A stretch of DNA of 50,296 nt from Paraburkholderia ribeironis (GTDB taxonomy: Bacteria; Pseudomonadota; Gammaproteobacteria; Burkholderiales; Burkholderiaceae), in the NCBI RefSeq assembly GCF_900019265.1, contig NZ_CYGX02000026.1:1-50296 (forward strand), given 5' to 3'. Each line of letters starts with the position of its first letter. Positions within the stretch are counted from its first letter, which is position 1. The translations under genes and the position numbers were made by a program. Positions 25,843 through 34,110 of this stretch are shown one piece after another. Below the pieces are notes generated by a model that made no database searches, had not been told where the DNA came from, and saw only the letters and a program-made list of their open reading frames with translations.

Positions 25843-26711
25843 CCTCTTCTCCTGGCAACGCCGAACAAGCCGTTCGGCAGCACATACAGCACCAGCAGAA
25901 ACAGCAGCATGCCGGCCAGTTCCTGCAACGCCGAGCTAAACAGCGTGACGGTCAGCGCCTCGGCAATGCCGAGCAGCATCGCGCCGAGCAGCACGCCCGG
26001 AATCGAGCCGACGCCCGCGAGCACGGTGATGATGAAGGCCTTCACCGTCATCGCTTCGCCGATCGAAGGCTGGATCGCGCTGCTCGCGTACATCGCCACG
26101 CCCGCGCACGACGCCAGCACGCCGGCCACCAGGAACGACACGAGTTCGGTCTTGCGCGGATTGATGCCCATCAGCCGCGCAGCGTCGCGATTGCTCGATA
26201 TAGCCCGCACCGCGCGCCCATACCACGAGTGCGACAGCCACCACCACAGCGCGCCCATCAGCACGACGCTGATGCCGAACGACAGCAGTTCGCTGCGCAT
26301 GCTCAGCACGTTGCCGAGCATCACGCTGTCCTGCAGCCACGCGGAGTTGGTGGAACGGACGTCGGCGCCCCATATCAGCAGCACGGCATTGGTCAGGATG
26401 ATGCCAAGACCGTAGGTGAGAATCAGCGAGTTCAGCTCACGGTCGCGCGCAATCTTGCTGACCAGAAACCATGCGGCGCCGGCCGCCGCGCACACCACCG
26501 GAATGGCGGCCGGAATCGCGAGCACCGGGTTGATGCCGAGACGCGTTTCAAACGAATACGCGATATACGCGGACAACAACACCAGTTCGCCGTGCGCGAG
26601 ATTGATGACGCGCATCGCGCCGAACACCAGCGCGAGGCCGAGCGCGACCAGCGCATAGGCGCCGCCGACCAGCACGCCGGAGTAAAGCGACTGCAGGATC
26701 AGATCGGTCAT
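25839..26711 (-). CDS. livH: Branched-chain-type ABC permease LivH
   Basis: A 290-aa inner-membrane permease. It has SGVLVGGAYALVALGLALVF, VINLAHGELVLLSAY and the coupling loop WYGRAVRAISSNRDAARLMG, all typical of LivH. ATG 26711 is chosen over a GTG two codons upstream because GAGGAG lies about seven bases before it. Partner of LivM (ATGA overlap). Confidence 0.92.
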   Translation of the reverse strand: MTDLILQSLYSGVLVGGAYALVALGLALVFGAMRVINLAHGELVLLSAYIAYSFETRLGINPVLAIPAAIPVVCAAAGAAWFLVSKIARDRELNSLILTYGLGIILTNAVLLIWGADVRSTNSAWLQDSVMLGNVLSMRSELLSFGISVVLMGALWWWLSHSWYGRAVRAISSNRDAARLMGINPRKTELVSFLVAGVLASCAGVAMYASSAIQPSIGEAMTVKAFIITVLAGVGSIPGVLLGAMLLGIAEALTVTLFSSALQELAGMLLFLLVLYVLPNGLFGVARRRG

Positions 26712-26775
26712 GACCACTCCTCGGTCGGCATGAAGGCAAGCAAACGCGCGGATACGCGCGGCGGTATATACGATC

Positions 26776-27960
26776 TCACCACGGCTGGGCCGGATAGTTG
26801 AGCTTGCCGGTGGCTTTGTCCTTCGGCCAGATCACGACCACCTTGCCGTCCTGGATCTGCGCCATGTTGTTCAGGAACGCGGGGTTGTCGCCCTTGCTGT
26901 CGAAATGGACGGTGCCGATCAGCGTGTCGAACGGCTGCGCGCGCAACTCGGTGGCCACGCCGCCTTTCTTCAGCGTGCCCTTGTCCGCGGCATTCGCGAG
27001 TGACTGGAACAGCACCATCGATTGCACGTAGGAGAACTCGGCCAGGTAGTCCGGGTCCTTGTTATAGGCCTTCTGATACGCGGCGACGAACGCCTTGCCT
27101 TCCGGCGACGCGAATTGCACCGGATGCGGCAGCATCGCATTGCCCACCGCATTGTTCACGAGTTCGGGAAACTCGCTCGCCATCTTCGGCGTGGCGAGCG
27201 ACCAGCAGCCGACCACCGCCTTCAGTTGCGGCTTGAGCACTTTGGCCGCACGCAGAATGCCGATGTAGTCGTTCTCGTAGCCCATCATCACCATCACATC
27301 GGGCTTGTCCTGCAGCTTGATCTTGTTGACGATCGGCTTGAAGTCGGTCATGGCCGGATCGAACTCGTGCACCGTGACCTTGATGCCCTTCGCGGCGAGT
27401 GCGGCGGACACGTCTTTGGAGAGATCGGTGGTTGCCTGTTTGGTCGACGACACGATCGCAACCGACTTCACGTTCATATCGGTCAGGAGTCCGACCATCG
27501 CTTTCGAATAGCCGGAAGCGGGGCCGATGCGAAAGAAGTTCTTCAGGCCGCGCGAGGTCATCGCACTATCCACGCCGCCCGACGTGATGTACACGAGGCC
27601 GGCTTTATCGGCCGCTTCGGATGCGGGGCTCACCGAGTTGGAACCGTAGCCGCCCGTGATCGCCAGCACGCCTTGCGACGCGAGTTTTTCCACCGCCGAC
27701 ACGGCTTTGGCCGGCTGCGCTTCGTCGTCGATGACCGTCAGCTTGACCGCGTGTTTGGCGTCGCGCTGATTGAACACGTCGACGGCGACCTTGATGCCTT
27801 CGAGCTGCGCGTTGCCGGCGCGCGCCATGCTGCCGGTCAGCGGCAATTCCACGCCGACTGGCAAGTCGGCGGCCTGCGCCCACGACGCGAGCGCAAGCGC
27901 CGACACCACGGCCAGGGTTTTGATCGACGCGGCGAGCGGCGCGCGAGAGTTGCGTTTCAT
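26776..27960 (-). CDS. Periplasmic Leu/Ile/Val-type substrate-binding protein (first copy)
   Basis: A 394-aa type I periplasmic binding protein with an N-terminal signal peptide (SIKTLAVVSALALASWAQA, cleavage likely after AQA). The mature part begins LPVGVELPLTGSMARAGNA and continues with AVEKLASQGVLAITG and KPDVMVMMGYENDYIGILRA. It delivers ligand to LivHMGF. It is clearly paralogous to the protein at 29201-30391 (shared GVELPLTGS, MTDFKPI and GYENDYxGILRAAKVL). Strong AAGGAG before the ATG. Confidence 0.9.
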   Translation of the reverse strand: MKRNSRAPLAASIKTLAVVSALALASWAQAADLPVGVELPLTGSMARAGNAQLEGIKVAVDVFNQRDAKHAVKLTVIDDEAQPAKAVSAVEKLASQGVLAITGGYGSNSVSPASEAADKAGLVYITSGGVDSAMTSRGLKNFFRIGPASGYSKAMVGLLTDMNVKSVAIVSSTKQATTDLSKDVSAALAAKGIKVTVHEFDPAMTDFKPIVNKIKLQDKPDVMVMMGYENDYIGILRAAKVLKPQLKAVVGCWSLATPKMASEFPELVNNAVGNAMLPHPVQFASPEGKAFVAAYQKAYNKDPDYLAEFSYVQSMVLFQSLANAADKGTLKKGGVATELRAQPFDTLIGTVHFDSKGDNPAFLNNMAQIQDGKVVVIWPKDKATGKLNYPAQPW

Positions 27961-27999
27961 GCGTGTCTCCTTTTGTTGTGTCGGGCGCGGCTGGCCGCG

Positions 28000-29154
28000 T
28001 CAGCGGGCCGCCGCGCGCATCATGTTGCGTGCGATCAGGATCTGCTGGATCTGACTGGTGCCTTCGTAAATGCGGAAGATGCGCACGTCGCGATAGAAAC
28101 GCTCGATTCCGTAATCGGCCATATAGCCCGCGCCACCATGAATCTGCACGGCGCGGTCGACGACACGTCCGCACATTTCGGAGGCGAACAGCTTCGCGCA
28201 CGACGCCTCCGTGCTGACGTTCTCGCCGGCATCACGCTTGCGCGCCGCGTCGAGCACCATGCAGCGCGCCGCGTACAGTTCGGTCTGGCTGTCGGCGAGC
28301 ATCGCCTGAATCAGTTGGAACTCGGCGATTGGCTGACCAAACTGCTTGCGCTCCATCGCGTAGCGCAATGCGTCGTCGAGCATGCGCTGCGCGACGCCCA
28401 CGCAGATCGCCGCGATGTGAATGCGGCCTTTGTCGAGCACTTTCATCGCGGTCTTGAAGCCGACGCCTTCCTTGCCGCCGATCACATTGCGAGCCGGCAC
28501 GCGGCAGTCTTCGAAAATCACGTCGCAGGTATGCGCGCCCTTCTGCCCCATCTTGCGGTCACGCTTGCCGAAGCTGATACCCGGCGTGTTCGCCTGGACG
28601 ATGAACGCGGTAATGCCGCCGGCGCGCGGCTCGTCGGGATTGGTGCGCGCCATCAGCGTGAAGATGCCCGCTTGCGGCGCATTGGTGATGAAGCGCTTCG
28701 TGCCATTGACCACGTAGTGATCGCCGTCGCGCACGGCGCGCGTTTTCAGCGACGCCGCATCCGAACCCGACTCCGGTTCCGTCAACGCGAAGCTCGCGAT
28801 CGTCTCGCCGCTCGCGAGCTTCGGCAACCATTGCGCCTTCTGTTCCTCGGTGCCGTCGATCACGATGCCTTGCGAGCCGATGCCCACCGTCGTGCCGATC
28901 ACCGAGCGAAACGCGGGCGACGTCTTGCCGAGTTCGAACATCACCAGCACTTCTTCTTCCATCGTCAGATCAAGACCGCCGTATTGCTCGGGAATCGTCA
29001 GGCCGAAGAGACCGAGTGCCTTCATATCGTCGACGATATCGGCGGGAATTTCGTCCGTTTCGGCGACGTGCTCTTCGTTCGGCACCAGACGTTCGCGCAC
29101 GAAGCGCGCCACGTTGTCGAGCAGAACGTTCATGGTTTCCTGATCGCGGATCAT
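28000..29154 (-). CDS. Acyl-CoA dehydrogenase
   Basis: A 384-aa FAD enzyme with a complete motif set: FALTEPESGSDAASLKTRAV, NGTKRFITNAP, QFGQPIAEFQLIQAMLAD, QIHGGAGYMADYGIERFYRD and the catalytic Glu in RIYEGTSQIQQILI. It introduces a 2,3-double bond into an acyl-CoA, passing electrons to ETF. It lies between two binding-protein genes in an import operon headed by an acyl-CoA ligase. That suggests the imported acid is activated and then desaturated. Start is ATG 29154 (GAGGT upstream); the longer frame overlaps the next gene's shadow. Confidence 0.92.
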   Translation of the reverse strand: MIRDQETMNVLLDNVARFVRERLVPNEEHVAETDEIPADIVDDMKALGLFGLTIPEQYGGLDLTMEEEVLVMFELGKTSPAFRSVIGTTVGIGSQGIVIDGTEEQKAQWLPKLASGETIASFALTEPESGSDAASLKTRAVRDGDHYVVNGTKRFITNAPQAGIFTLMARTNPDEPRAGGITAFIVQANTPGISFGKRDRKMGQKGAHTCDVIFEDCRVPARNVIGGKEGVGFKTAMKVLDKGRIHIAAICVGVAQRMLDDALRYAMERKQFGQPIAEFQLIQAMLADSQTELYAARCMVLDAARKRDAGENVSTEASCAKLFASEMCGRVVDRAVQIHGGAGYMADYGIERFYRDVRIFRIYEGTSQIQQILIARNMMRAAAR

Positions 29155-29200
29155 CGCTGCTTTACCTCTTTCATTGATTGCGTGTGGGACGGTGCGCGGC

Positions 29201-30391
29201 TTACCACGGCACGCCGGGATAGACGGGTTTGGCGGTCGCGTAGTCGGCGGGCCACACCACGGCGAGCTTGCCGTCGTGCGAGAACTGACCCATGTGCGCG
29301 ACGTAGCCGGGGTTGTCGCCGCGGGCGTCGAAGCTGATCTTGCCGAGGAAGGTGCCGTCGCCCGCACTCTGGCGCAGGCTCTCGGCTAGACCGCCTTTGT
29401 CCAGCGTGCCGGCTTTCTGCGCGCGGGCAATCGCGTCGAACAGCAATTGCGCGTAAGCGAACGACGTCTGCGACTGATAGTTCGAATCGGTCTTGAAGAG
29501 GCGCCGGTACGTGTCGGAGAACTCGCGTTGATCGGCCGAGCGGTAATCGGCAGGTGATGCGAGCACGGTCGCGCCGTACACGTTCGGCACCAGATCGGGA
29601 AACGACGCGGCCATCTTCGGACTGGCGAACGCCCACGGCGCGGCGATCGCCTTCAGGTTCGGCCTGAGCACTTTGGCGGCGCGCAGAATGCCGACGTAGT
29701 CGTTCTCATAGCCAATCATCGCCATCGCGTCGGACTTGTCCTGCAACTTGACCTTGTTGATGATCGGCTTGAAGTCGGTCATCGACGGGTCGAATGCGTG
29801 CAGCGCGGTCGTCATGCCCTTGGCTTTGAGCGCGCTGTCGAGTTGTTGCGCGAGGTCGCTGGTGGCGTCCTTGGTCGAGTAGACGATCGACACCGATTTC
29901 ACGCCGAGTTGCTCGAACAGGCCGGCCATCCCCTTCGTATAGCCCGGTGTGTTGCTGACGCGAAAGAAGTGTTTCAGGCCACGGCGCACCATGTCGTCAC
30001 TGGTGCCGCCCGAGGTCATGTACACGATGCCGGCCTTGTTCGCCGCCTCGGAAGCCAGGCCCGCGCAATTCGAATTGGCCGCACCGGCGATTGCCACCAC
30101 GTTTTGCGACGCGAGTTTTTCGACGGCGGCGACGGCCTTGGCAGGATTCGATTCGTCGTCGATCGCGACCAGCGTGACGTGGTTCTGTGGATTGCGGCGG
30201 TTGTAGACATCGGTGGCGACCTGGATGCCGCGATACATTTCGGTGCCGGCTTGCGCGAGCGAGCCGGTCAGCGGCAACTCGACGCCGATGCGCCACTCGG
30301 TGGCGCTCGCCTGCGTGGATGCGCCGGCGAACAACAGGGCGCTGGCGAGAAAGCTCGCGGCCAGCCGGCCGCGCAACGCGAACTGCTTCAT
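29201..30391 (-). CDS. Periplasmic Leu/Ile/Val-type substrate-binding protein (second copy)
   Basis: A 396-aa binding protein with signal peptide (AASFLASALLFAGASTQASA). The mature part begins WRIGVELPLTGSLAQAGTEM. It carries the GYENDYVGILRAAKVL segment shared with the protein at 26776-27960, but the ligand-side loops differ. Two binding proteins feeding one LivHMGF set usually broaden ligand range. GGAGGAG sits just before the ATG. Confidence 0.9.
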   Translation of the reverse strand: MKQFALRGRLAASFLASALLFAGASTQASATEWRIGVELPLTGSLAQAGTEMYRGIQVATDVYNRRNPQNHVTLVAIDDESNPAKAVAAVEKLASQNVVAIAGAANSNCAGLASEAANKAGIVYMTSGGTSDDMVRRGLKHFFRVSNTPGYTKGMAGLFEQLGVKSVSIVYSTKDATSDLAQQLDSALKAKGMTTALHAFDPSMTDFKPIINKVKLQDKSDAMAMIGYENDYVGILRAAKVLRPNLKAIAAPWAFASPKMAASFPDLVPNVYGATVLASPADYRSADQREFSDTYRRLFKTDSNYQSQTSFAYAQLLFDAIARAQKAGTLDKGGLAESLRQSAGDGTFLGKISFDARGDNPGYVAHMGQFSHDGKLAVVWPADYATAKPVYPGVPW

Positions 30392-30437
30392 GTCTCCTCC
30401 GTGGCCTTCCGGCCTGTTTTGCGGGGCTAGGTGGTCG

Positions 30438-30476
30438 CCGCCTGATGGTGCCGCCTGATGGTGCCGCCTGATGGTG
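30438..30476. repeat. Three tandem copies of a 13-bp unit
   Basis: CCGCCTGATGGTG at 30438-30450, 30451-30463 and 30464-30476, all identical. They lie in the gap between the ligase stop (30521) and the binding-protein start (30391), so they sit in the messenger leader of the binding-protein gene. No function can be read. Confidence 0.85.
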
Positions 30477-30520
30477 CCGGGTCGTGCGCCGCGCGGCGTG
30501 ACGGGCTCGCGCTCACTCGC

Positions 30521-32059
30521 TCATTGATGCACCTGCAACTCGCCGGCGAGCGCCCGCAGGTTCTGTTTGAGCAGCTTGCCGCTCGCGGTGGTCGGAATCG
30601 CATCGATGCGAACGATCTGCGCGGGCCGCTTGTAAGCGGAGAGCCGGTCGGCCAGATAGTCCCGCAGTTCTTCCAGATCGAACTCGGCGCCCTCCTTCAG
30701 TTCGACGAAGGCGATCACTTCCTCGTTGCCGTCGCCGGCCACCCGGCCCACCACTGCGGATTACCTGATCGAATCGTGTGTATTGATCACCGACTCCACT
30801 TCGATCGGATAGACGTTGAAGCCCGAGCGAATGATCAGGTCCTTGGTGCGGCCGACGATGAAGAGCGCGCCGTCGTCGCCCAGCCGGCCGATATCGCCGG
30901 TATTCAGCCAGCCGCCTGGCCGCAGCGCCTCTTCGGTTTGCTCCGGCGCGCGATAGTAGCCGTGCATCACGCCGGGGCCGCGTACCCACAACTCGCCGGG
31001 TGCACCGCGTTCGACATCCGCGCCGTCGGCATCGACGATGCGCAGTTCCGCGCCCTCGACGATCTCGCCCGACGAGCAATCCTTACGCGGCCGTTCCATG
31101 CGCGTGATGAACAGCGAGCCCGCGTATTCCGTCATCCCGTAGCCGTGATGCAGGGGCTGATCGAACAGCGCCTCGACGTCCTTCTTCAAGGTCGGGTCCA
31201 GCGGACCACCACCGGTGTACAGATAACGCAGCTTCGATGTGAAGCGCAGGCCGCCTTGCTCGCGCACCAGGGCGACGATTCGCGTGAACATGGTCGGCAC
31301 GCCCTGCAGGATCGAGATTTCATCGGCGGCGAGCGCGGCGAGTACTTCCTCGGCGCTGAAACGTGCGGCGAGCAGCAGACTCGCGCCGGCCTGGAACGTC
31401 GCGAGCAGCAGCGTGGCGAGACCGAAGATGTGCGAGATCGGCATCACCGCGTACGCGCAATCGGCGGGCGTCATGTTGCGCGAGCTCGCCGAGACGCGTG
31501 CGAAATGCAGCAGGCCACGATGCGTAGCCATCACGCCCTTCGGTTGACCGGTTGTGCCGGACGTGTAGATCAGCAAGGCCACCTCGCGCGCCAGTGCTTG
31601 CGGCTCACGGATGGCGTCGGCATCATGCGCACCGAGCATCAACGGACCGAGCCCTTCCGGCGCGATTTCGCGCGCACGATAGCGCACGCCGTGACGCACC
31701 GCATCGGGCGAGGCCGAGTGCGTGAAGATCATCAGACGCGGCGTGCAATGTTCGCGGATCGCCTCGATCTCGCGCTCGGACAAGCGCGCGTTGACGATTG
31801 CGGGCCACGCGCCCAGCTCCGACAACGCGAACAGCAGCGTGATCACCGCCGTGCAGTTCTCCGCGACGATCATCACGCGGTCGCCACTGTCGACGCCCTG
31901 CTCACGCAGGAAACGCGTTGCGGCTTCGACGTTGTGCCACAGACGTCCGAAGCTCAACGACGCGCCGTCTTCACGGATCGCGATTGCGTCGGGCGTGGCC
32001 GCGGCCCAATGGCGCGCAATGTCGCTGATCTTGTGCGGCTCCGGTCCAGCCAATGTCAT
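30521..32059 (-). pseudogene. Acyl-CoA ligase (AMP-binding), interrupted by an in-frame stop
   Basis: A 512-codon ANL-family acyl-CoA synthetase, first gene of the 23.5-32.1 kb operon. The ATP loop is intact (LLIYTSGTTGQPKGVMATH). So are YGMTEYAGSLF, LNTGDIGRLGDDG and GRTKDLIIRSGFNVYPIE. After NTHDSIR comes TAA (30763-30761). The same frame then resumes with SAVVGRVAGDGNEEVI and ends in PTTASGKLLKQNLRAL, which holds the catalytic Lys. A single C-to-T change in a CAA codon would explain it. The truncated product would lack the mobile C-terminal domain and that Lys. Start ATG 32059, with GAGGA upstream. Confidence 0.88.
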
Positions 32060-32394
32060 GTTCGCTATCCTCGGTGTCGACCAGAGTTGGCGCTTTAGCG
32101 CCTACTCTGGTCCCATGCTGAGGTCTGACTGGAGTTAGCGCTTTAGCGCTTACTCCAGGCCCTCAGCGGTCGACCAGAGTTAGCGCTTCAGCGCTTACTC
32201 TGGTCCCATGCAAGATGGTTGCTGTGCTGCGACGCCTGAAATGCGCCGCTCGACTGAATGCCAGTGTGTTCGAGCCGCGCAGCGCTCACAATTTGTTTTC
32301 AGCGAAGTGGGGATTCGGCGTGGCTTAACCTGGGAGTTTTACTGACGTGTCAGCGGGGAGTGCAAGCGCGTGTGCAAGAGGGTGAGCGCGGCGG
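32060..32394. other. Gene-less gap carrying three palindromes
   Basis: 335 bases between the norR stop and the ligase start. The left half contains the three 30-bp palindromes listed at 32081-32203. The remainder (32204-32394) shows no gene, promoter or terminator that I can support. Confidence 0.6.
32081..32203. repeat. Cluster of three 30-bp REP-like palindromes
   Basis: Copies at 32081-32110, 32129-32158 and 32174-32203. Each is CCAGAGTT or CTGGAGTT, then a GCGCTTTAGCGC-type core, then ACTCTGG or ACTCCAG, so each can fold into a near-perfect 14-bp stem with a 2-base turn. Base changes in the left arm of copy B (CTGGAG) are matched in its right arm (CTCCAG), showing that the stem is conserved. 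Copies 1 and 3 share the flanks TCGA before and TCCCATGC after. This resembles REP/BIME elements. Confidence 0.85.
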
Positions 32395-33987
32395 TCATTT
32401 GAGGCCGAGCCGTTTGGCGAGGCGATTCAGATTGGCCCGATCGAGGCCGAGTTCGCGTGCGACAGCCGCCCAATTCTGGTTATGACGCGCGAGTGAGTCG
32501 ACGACGAGGGTTCGCTCGAACTCCGTCACCGCGCTGCGGAAATCTTGTGGCGCGCTCTCTTGCACGTGTGTGGATGGCGGATTTTTTTCTTGCGCCGGCG
32601 CGTCCGACAGCGTGATATCCGCAGCGGTCAAGGTGAGAATCCGGCGGCGCTCGCGATTGGCGGCCAGCGCCTTTAGCGCGCTACGCCCAATCAGATGCTC
32701 GAGTTCGCGCACATTGCCCGGCCATGAATAGTGCAGCAGCGCGGCTTGCGCATCCGCCGAAAGACGCAGACTCAGCAGGCCGAGCCGCGAGCGATTTTCT
32801 TCGAGGAAAAAGCCGGCGAGCAGCAGCACGTCGCGCCCTCGCTCGTGCAACGGCGGCACGCGCAGCGGGTAGACGCTGAGACGATGATAGAGGTCCGCCC
32901 GAAAGCGTCCCGCTCGCACCTCTTCGGCAAGGTCGCGATTGGTGGCGGCAATCAGCCGGACGTCAACTTTATGTTCGTGGTCCGAACCAATTCTTTGCAG
33001 CTGGCCGTTCTGCAGAACCCGCAGAAGCTTTGCCTGCACGGCGAGCGGCAGTTCGCCCACTTCGTCGAGGAAGATCGTGCCGCCGTCGGCGAGTTCGAAT
33101 TTGCCACTGCGATCCGCCGACGCACCCGAGAACGCGCCACGCACATGGCCGAACAGTTCGCTCTCGACCAGCGTATCCGGCAACGCCGCGCAGTTCAGGC
33201 TCACCAGCGGCTTGTTCGCCCGTGGCGACAGCGCATGAATCGCATTCGCCACCAACTCCTTGCCGACACCGGTCTCGCCGGTGATCAGCACGGTCAGGTC
33301 GCTGCCCGCAACGACCTCGATTTCCTTGATCAGATGATGATGAGCGTCGCTGCTGCCGATCAGCTCACGGTGGCTCTGGCCGCTCGCTTGCCGATAGGCT
33401 TCGGCGCGGCGTTGCGCTTCCTCGCCGTTGCGAGCCAGCGCGTCGATCCGCTCGACGACGCTCACGGTGGCAGCGGCAAGGCTGAGGAAGGCCTGCAACG
33501 AGGCCATGTCGATCGTGTCGAAGCGTGCTGGATCCAGTGCGTCGAGCGTGAGCAAGCCCCAGGGACGACCGCTGATAAACAGCGGACAGCCGAGACAGTC
33601 GTGGACTTCGAGATGCCCGGCCATGCCCTGCACCAGACCGTCGTAAGGGTCGGGCAGATCGGAGTCGGCGGCGAAGCGGGTCGGCTCGGGCCGTGACAGG
33701 AGTTGTTCGAAGCGCGGATGATCGGCGACCCGAAAGCGCCGCCCGAGCGTGTCGCTGCTCAGGCCATCGATCGCCAGCGGCACGAGCGTGTCGCCTTCGA
33801 GGCGCAACAAGGCCGCGGCGTCGCCCGGAAACAGCGTGCGCAGACTGCTCAGCAAGCGGCGATAGCGTTCGCGGTCGGACAGGTCGCGCGACAGATCGAG
33901 GATCAGCGGCGTCAGGACGTCGAGCAGCGCCTCCGCAGTCAAATTGACTCCGGTTAGAGTCTTTTCGACTAGGGTCGGATTGACCAT
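32395..33987 (-). CDS. norR: NorR, nitric-oxide-responsive sigma-54 activator
   Basis: 530 aa: N-terminal GAF domain (about 25-180), AAA+ domain (about 208-440) and a C-terminal Fis-type helix-turn-helix (WAAVARELGLDRANLNRLAK). Walker A GETGVGKE is at 237-244. The sigma-54 contact motif is GAFSGA (284-289; GAFTGA in most members). Walker B is in GGTIFLDEVGE. The residues known in E. coli NorR to bind the NO-sensing iron (D99, C113, D131) are kept as D116, C131 and D149 with the same spacing. It is divergent from hmp. Its first codons overlap three GT-N7-AC sites and no good ribosome site precedes the ATG, so the true start may lie a few codons downstream. Confidence 0.93.
   Translation of the reverse strand: MVNPTLVEKTLTGVNLTAEALLDVLTPLILDLSRDLSDRERYRRLLSSLRTLFPGDAAALLRLEGDTLVPLAIDGLSSDTLGRRFRVADHPRFEQLLSRPEPTRFAADSDLPDPYDGLVQGMAGHLEVHDCLGCPLFISGRPWGLLTLDALDPARFDTIDMASLQAFLSLAAATVSVVERIDALARNGEEAQRRAEAYRQASGQSHRELIGSSDAHHHLIKEIEVVAGSDLTVLITGETGVGKELVANAIHALSPRANKPLVSLNCAALPDTLVESELFGHVRGAFSGASADRSGKFELADGGTIFLDEVGELPLAVQAKLLRVLQNGQLQRIGSDHEHKVDVRLIAATNRDLAEEVRAGRFRADLYHRLSVYPLRVPPLHERGRDVLLLAGFFLEENRSRLGLLSLRLSADAQAALLHYSWPGNVRELEHLIGRSALKALAANRERRRILTLTAADITLSDAPAQEKNPPSTHVQESAPQDFRSAVTEFERTLVVDSLARHNQNWAAVARELGLDRANLNRLAKRLGLK
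33938..33984. promoter_or_regulatory. Three GT-N7-AC sites (NorR enhancer)
   Basis: GTCAAATTGAC (33938-33948), GTCTTTTCGAC (33959-33969) and GTCGGATTGAC (33974-33984) all match the GT-N7-AC NorR site and share the form GTC-N5-GAC. E. coli norVW also has three such sites. They lie 43-90 bases upstream of the sigma-54-like element at 34027 that would drive hmp. They overlap the annotated first codons of norR. Confidence 0.7.
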
Positions 33988-34026
33988 TGAAAATACCAGA
34001 TCATTGATTTAGCTGCATTTTATACC

Positions 34027-34042
34027 TGGCACGAATCGTGGA
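34027..34042 (+). promoter_or_regulatory. Sigma-54-like -24/-12 promoter of hmp
   Basis: TGGCACG followed by four bases and GTGGA. The -24 half is perfect (TGGCACG). The -12 half has GG instead of the usual GC after ten bases. The position between the NorR sites and the hmp start (69 bases downstream) fits NorR-dependent transcription. Confidence 0.55.
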
Positions 34043-34110
34043 TACTCAGTCCTGCTTGCCGTAACCCGGCTTGATATCACCCTGTATCCACTGACAAACC
34101 AGGACCTTTT

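Noticed and set aside
27022..29337. Long plus-strand open frame (771 codons) through the binding-protein and dehydrogenase genes
   Set aside because: Its Arg/His/Ala-rich sequence is the antisense shadow of high-GC codons. The opposite strand has clear LivK and acyl-CoA dehydrogenase motifs.
30458..32098. Plus-strand frame of 546 codons opposite the acyl-CoA ligase
   Set aside because: Antisense shadow. The minus strand has the full ligase motif set apart from one stop codon.
32081..32203. CRISPR-like array of three 30-bp repeats
   Set aside because: Only three units, each a full palindrome, with very short spacers (18 and 15 bases) and no cas genes. REP-like palindromes fit better.
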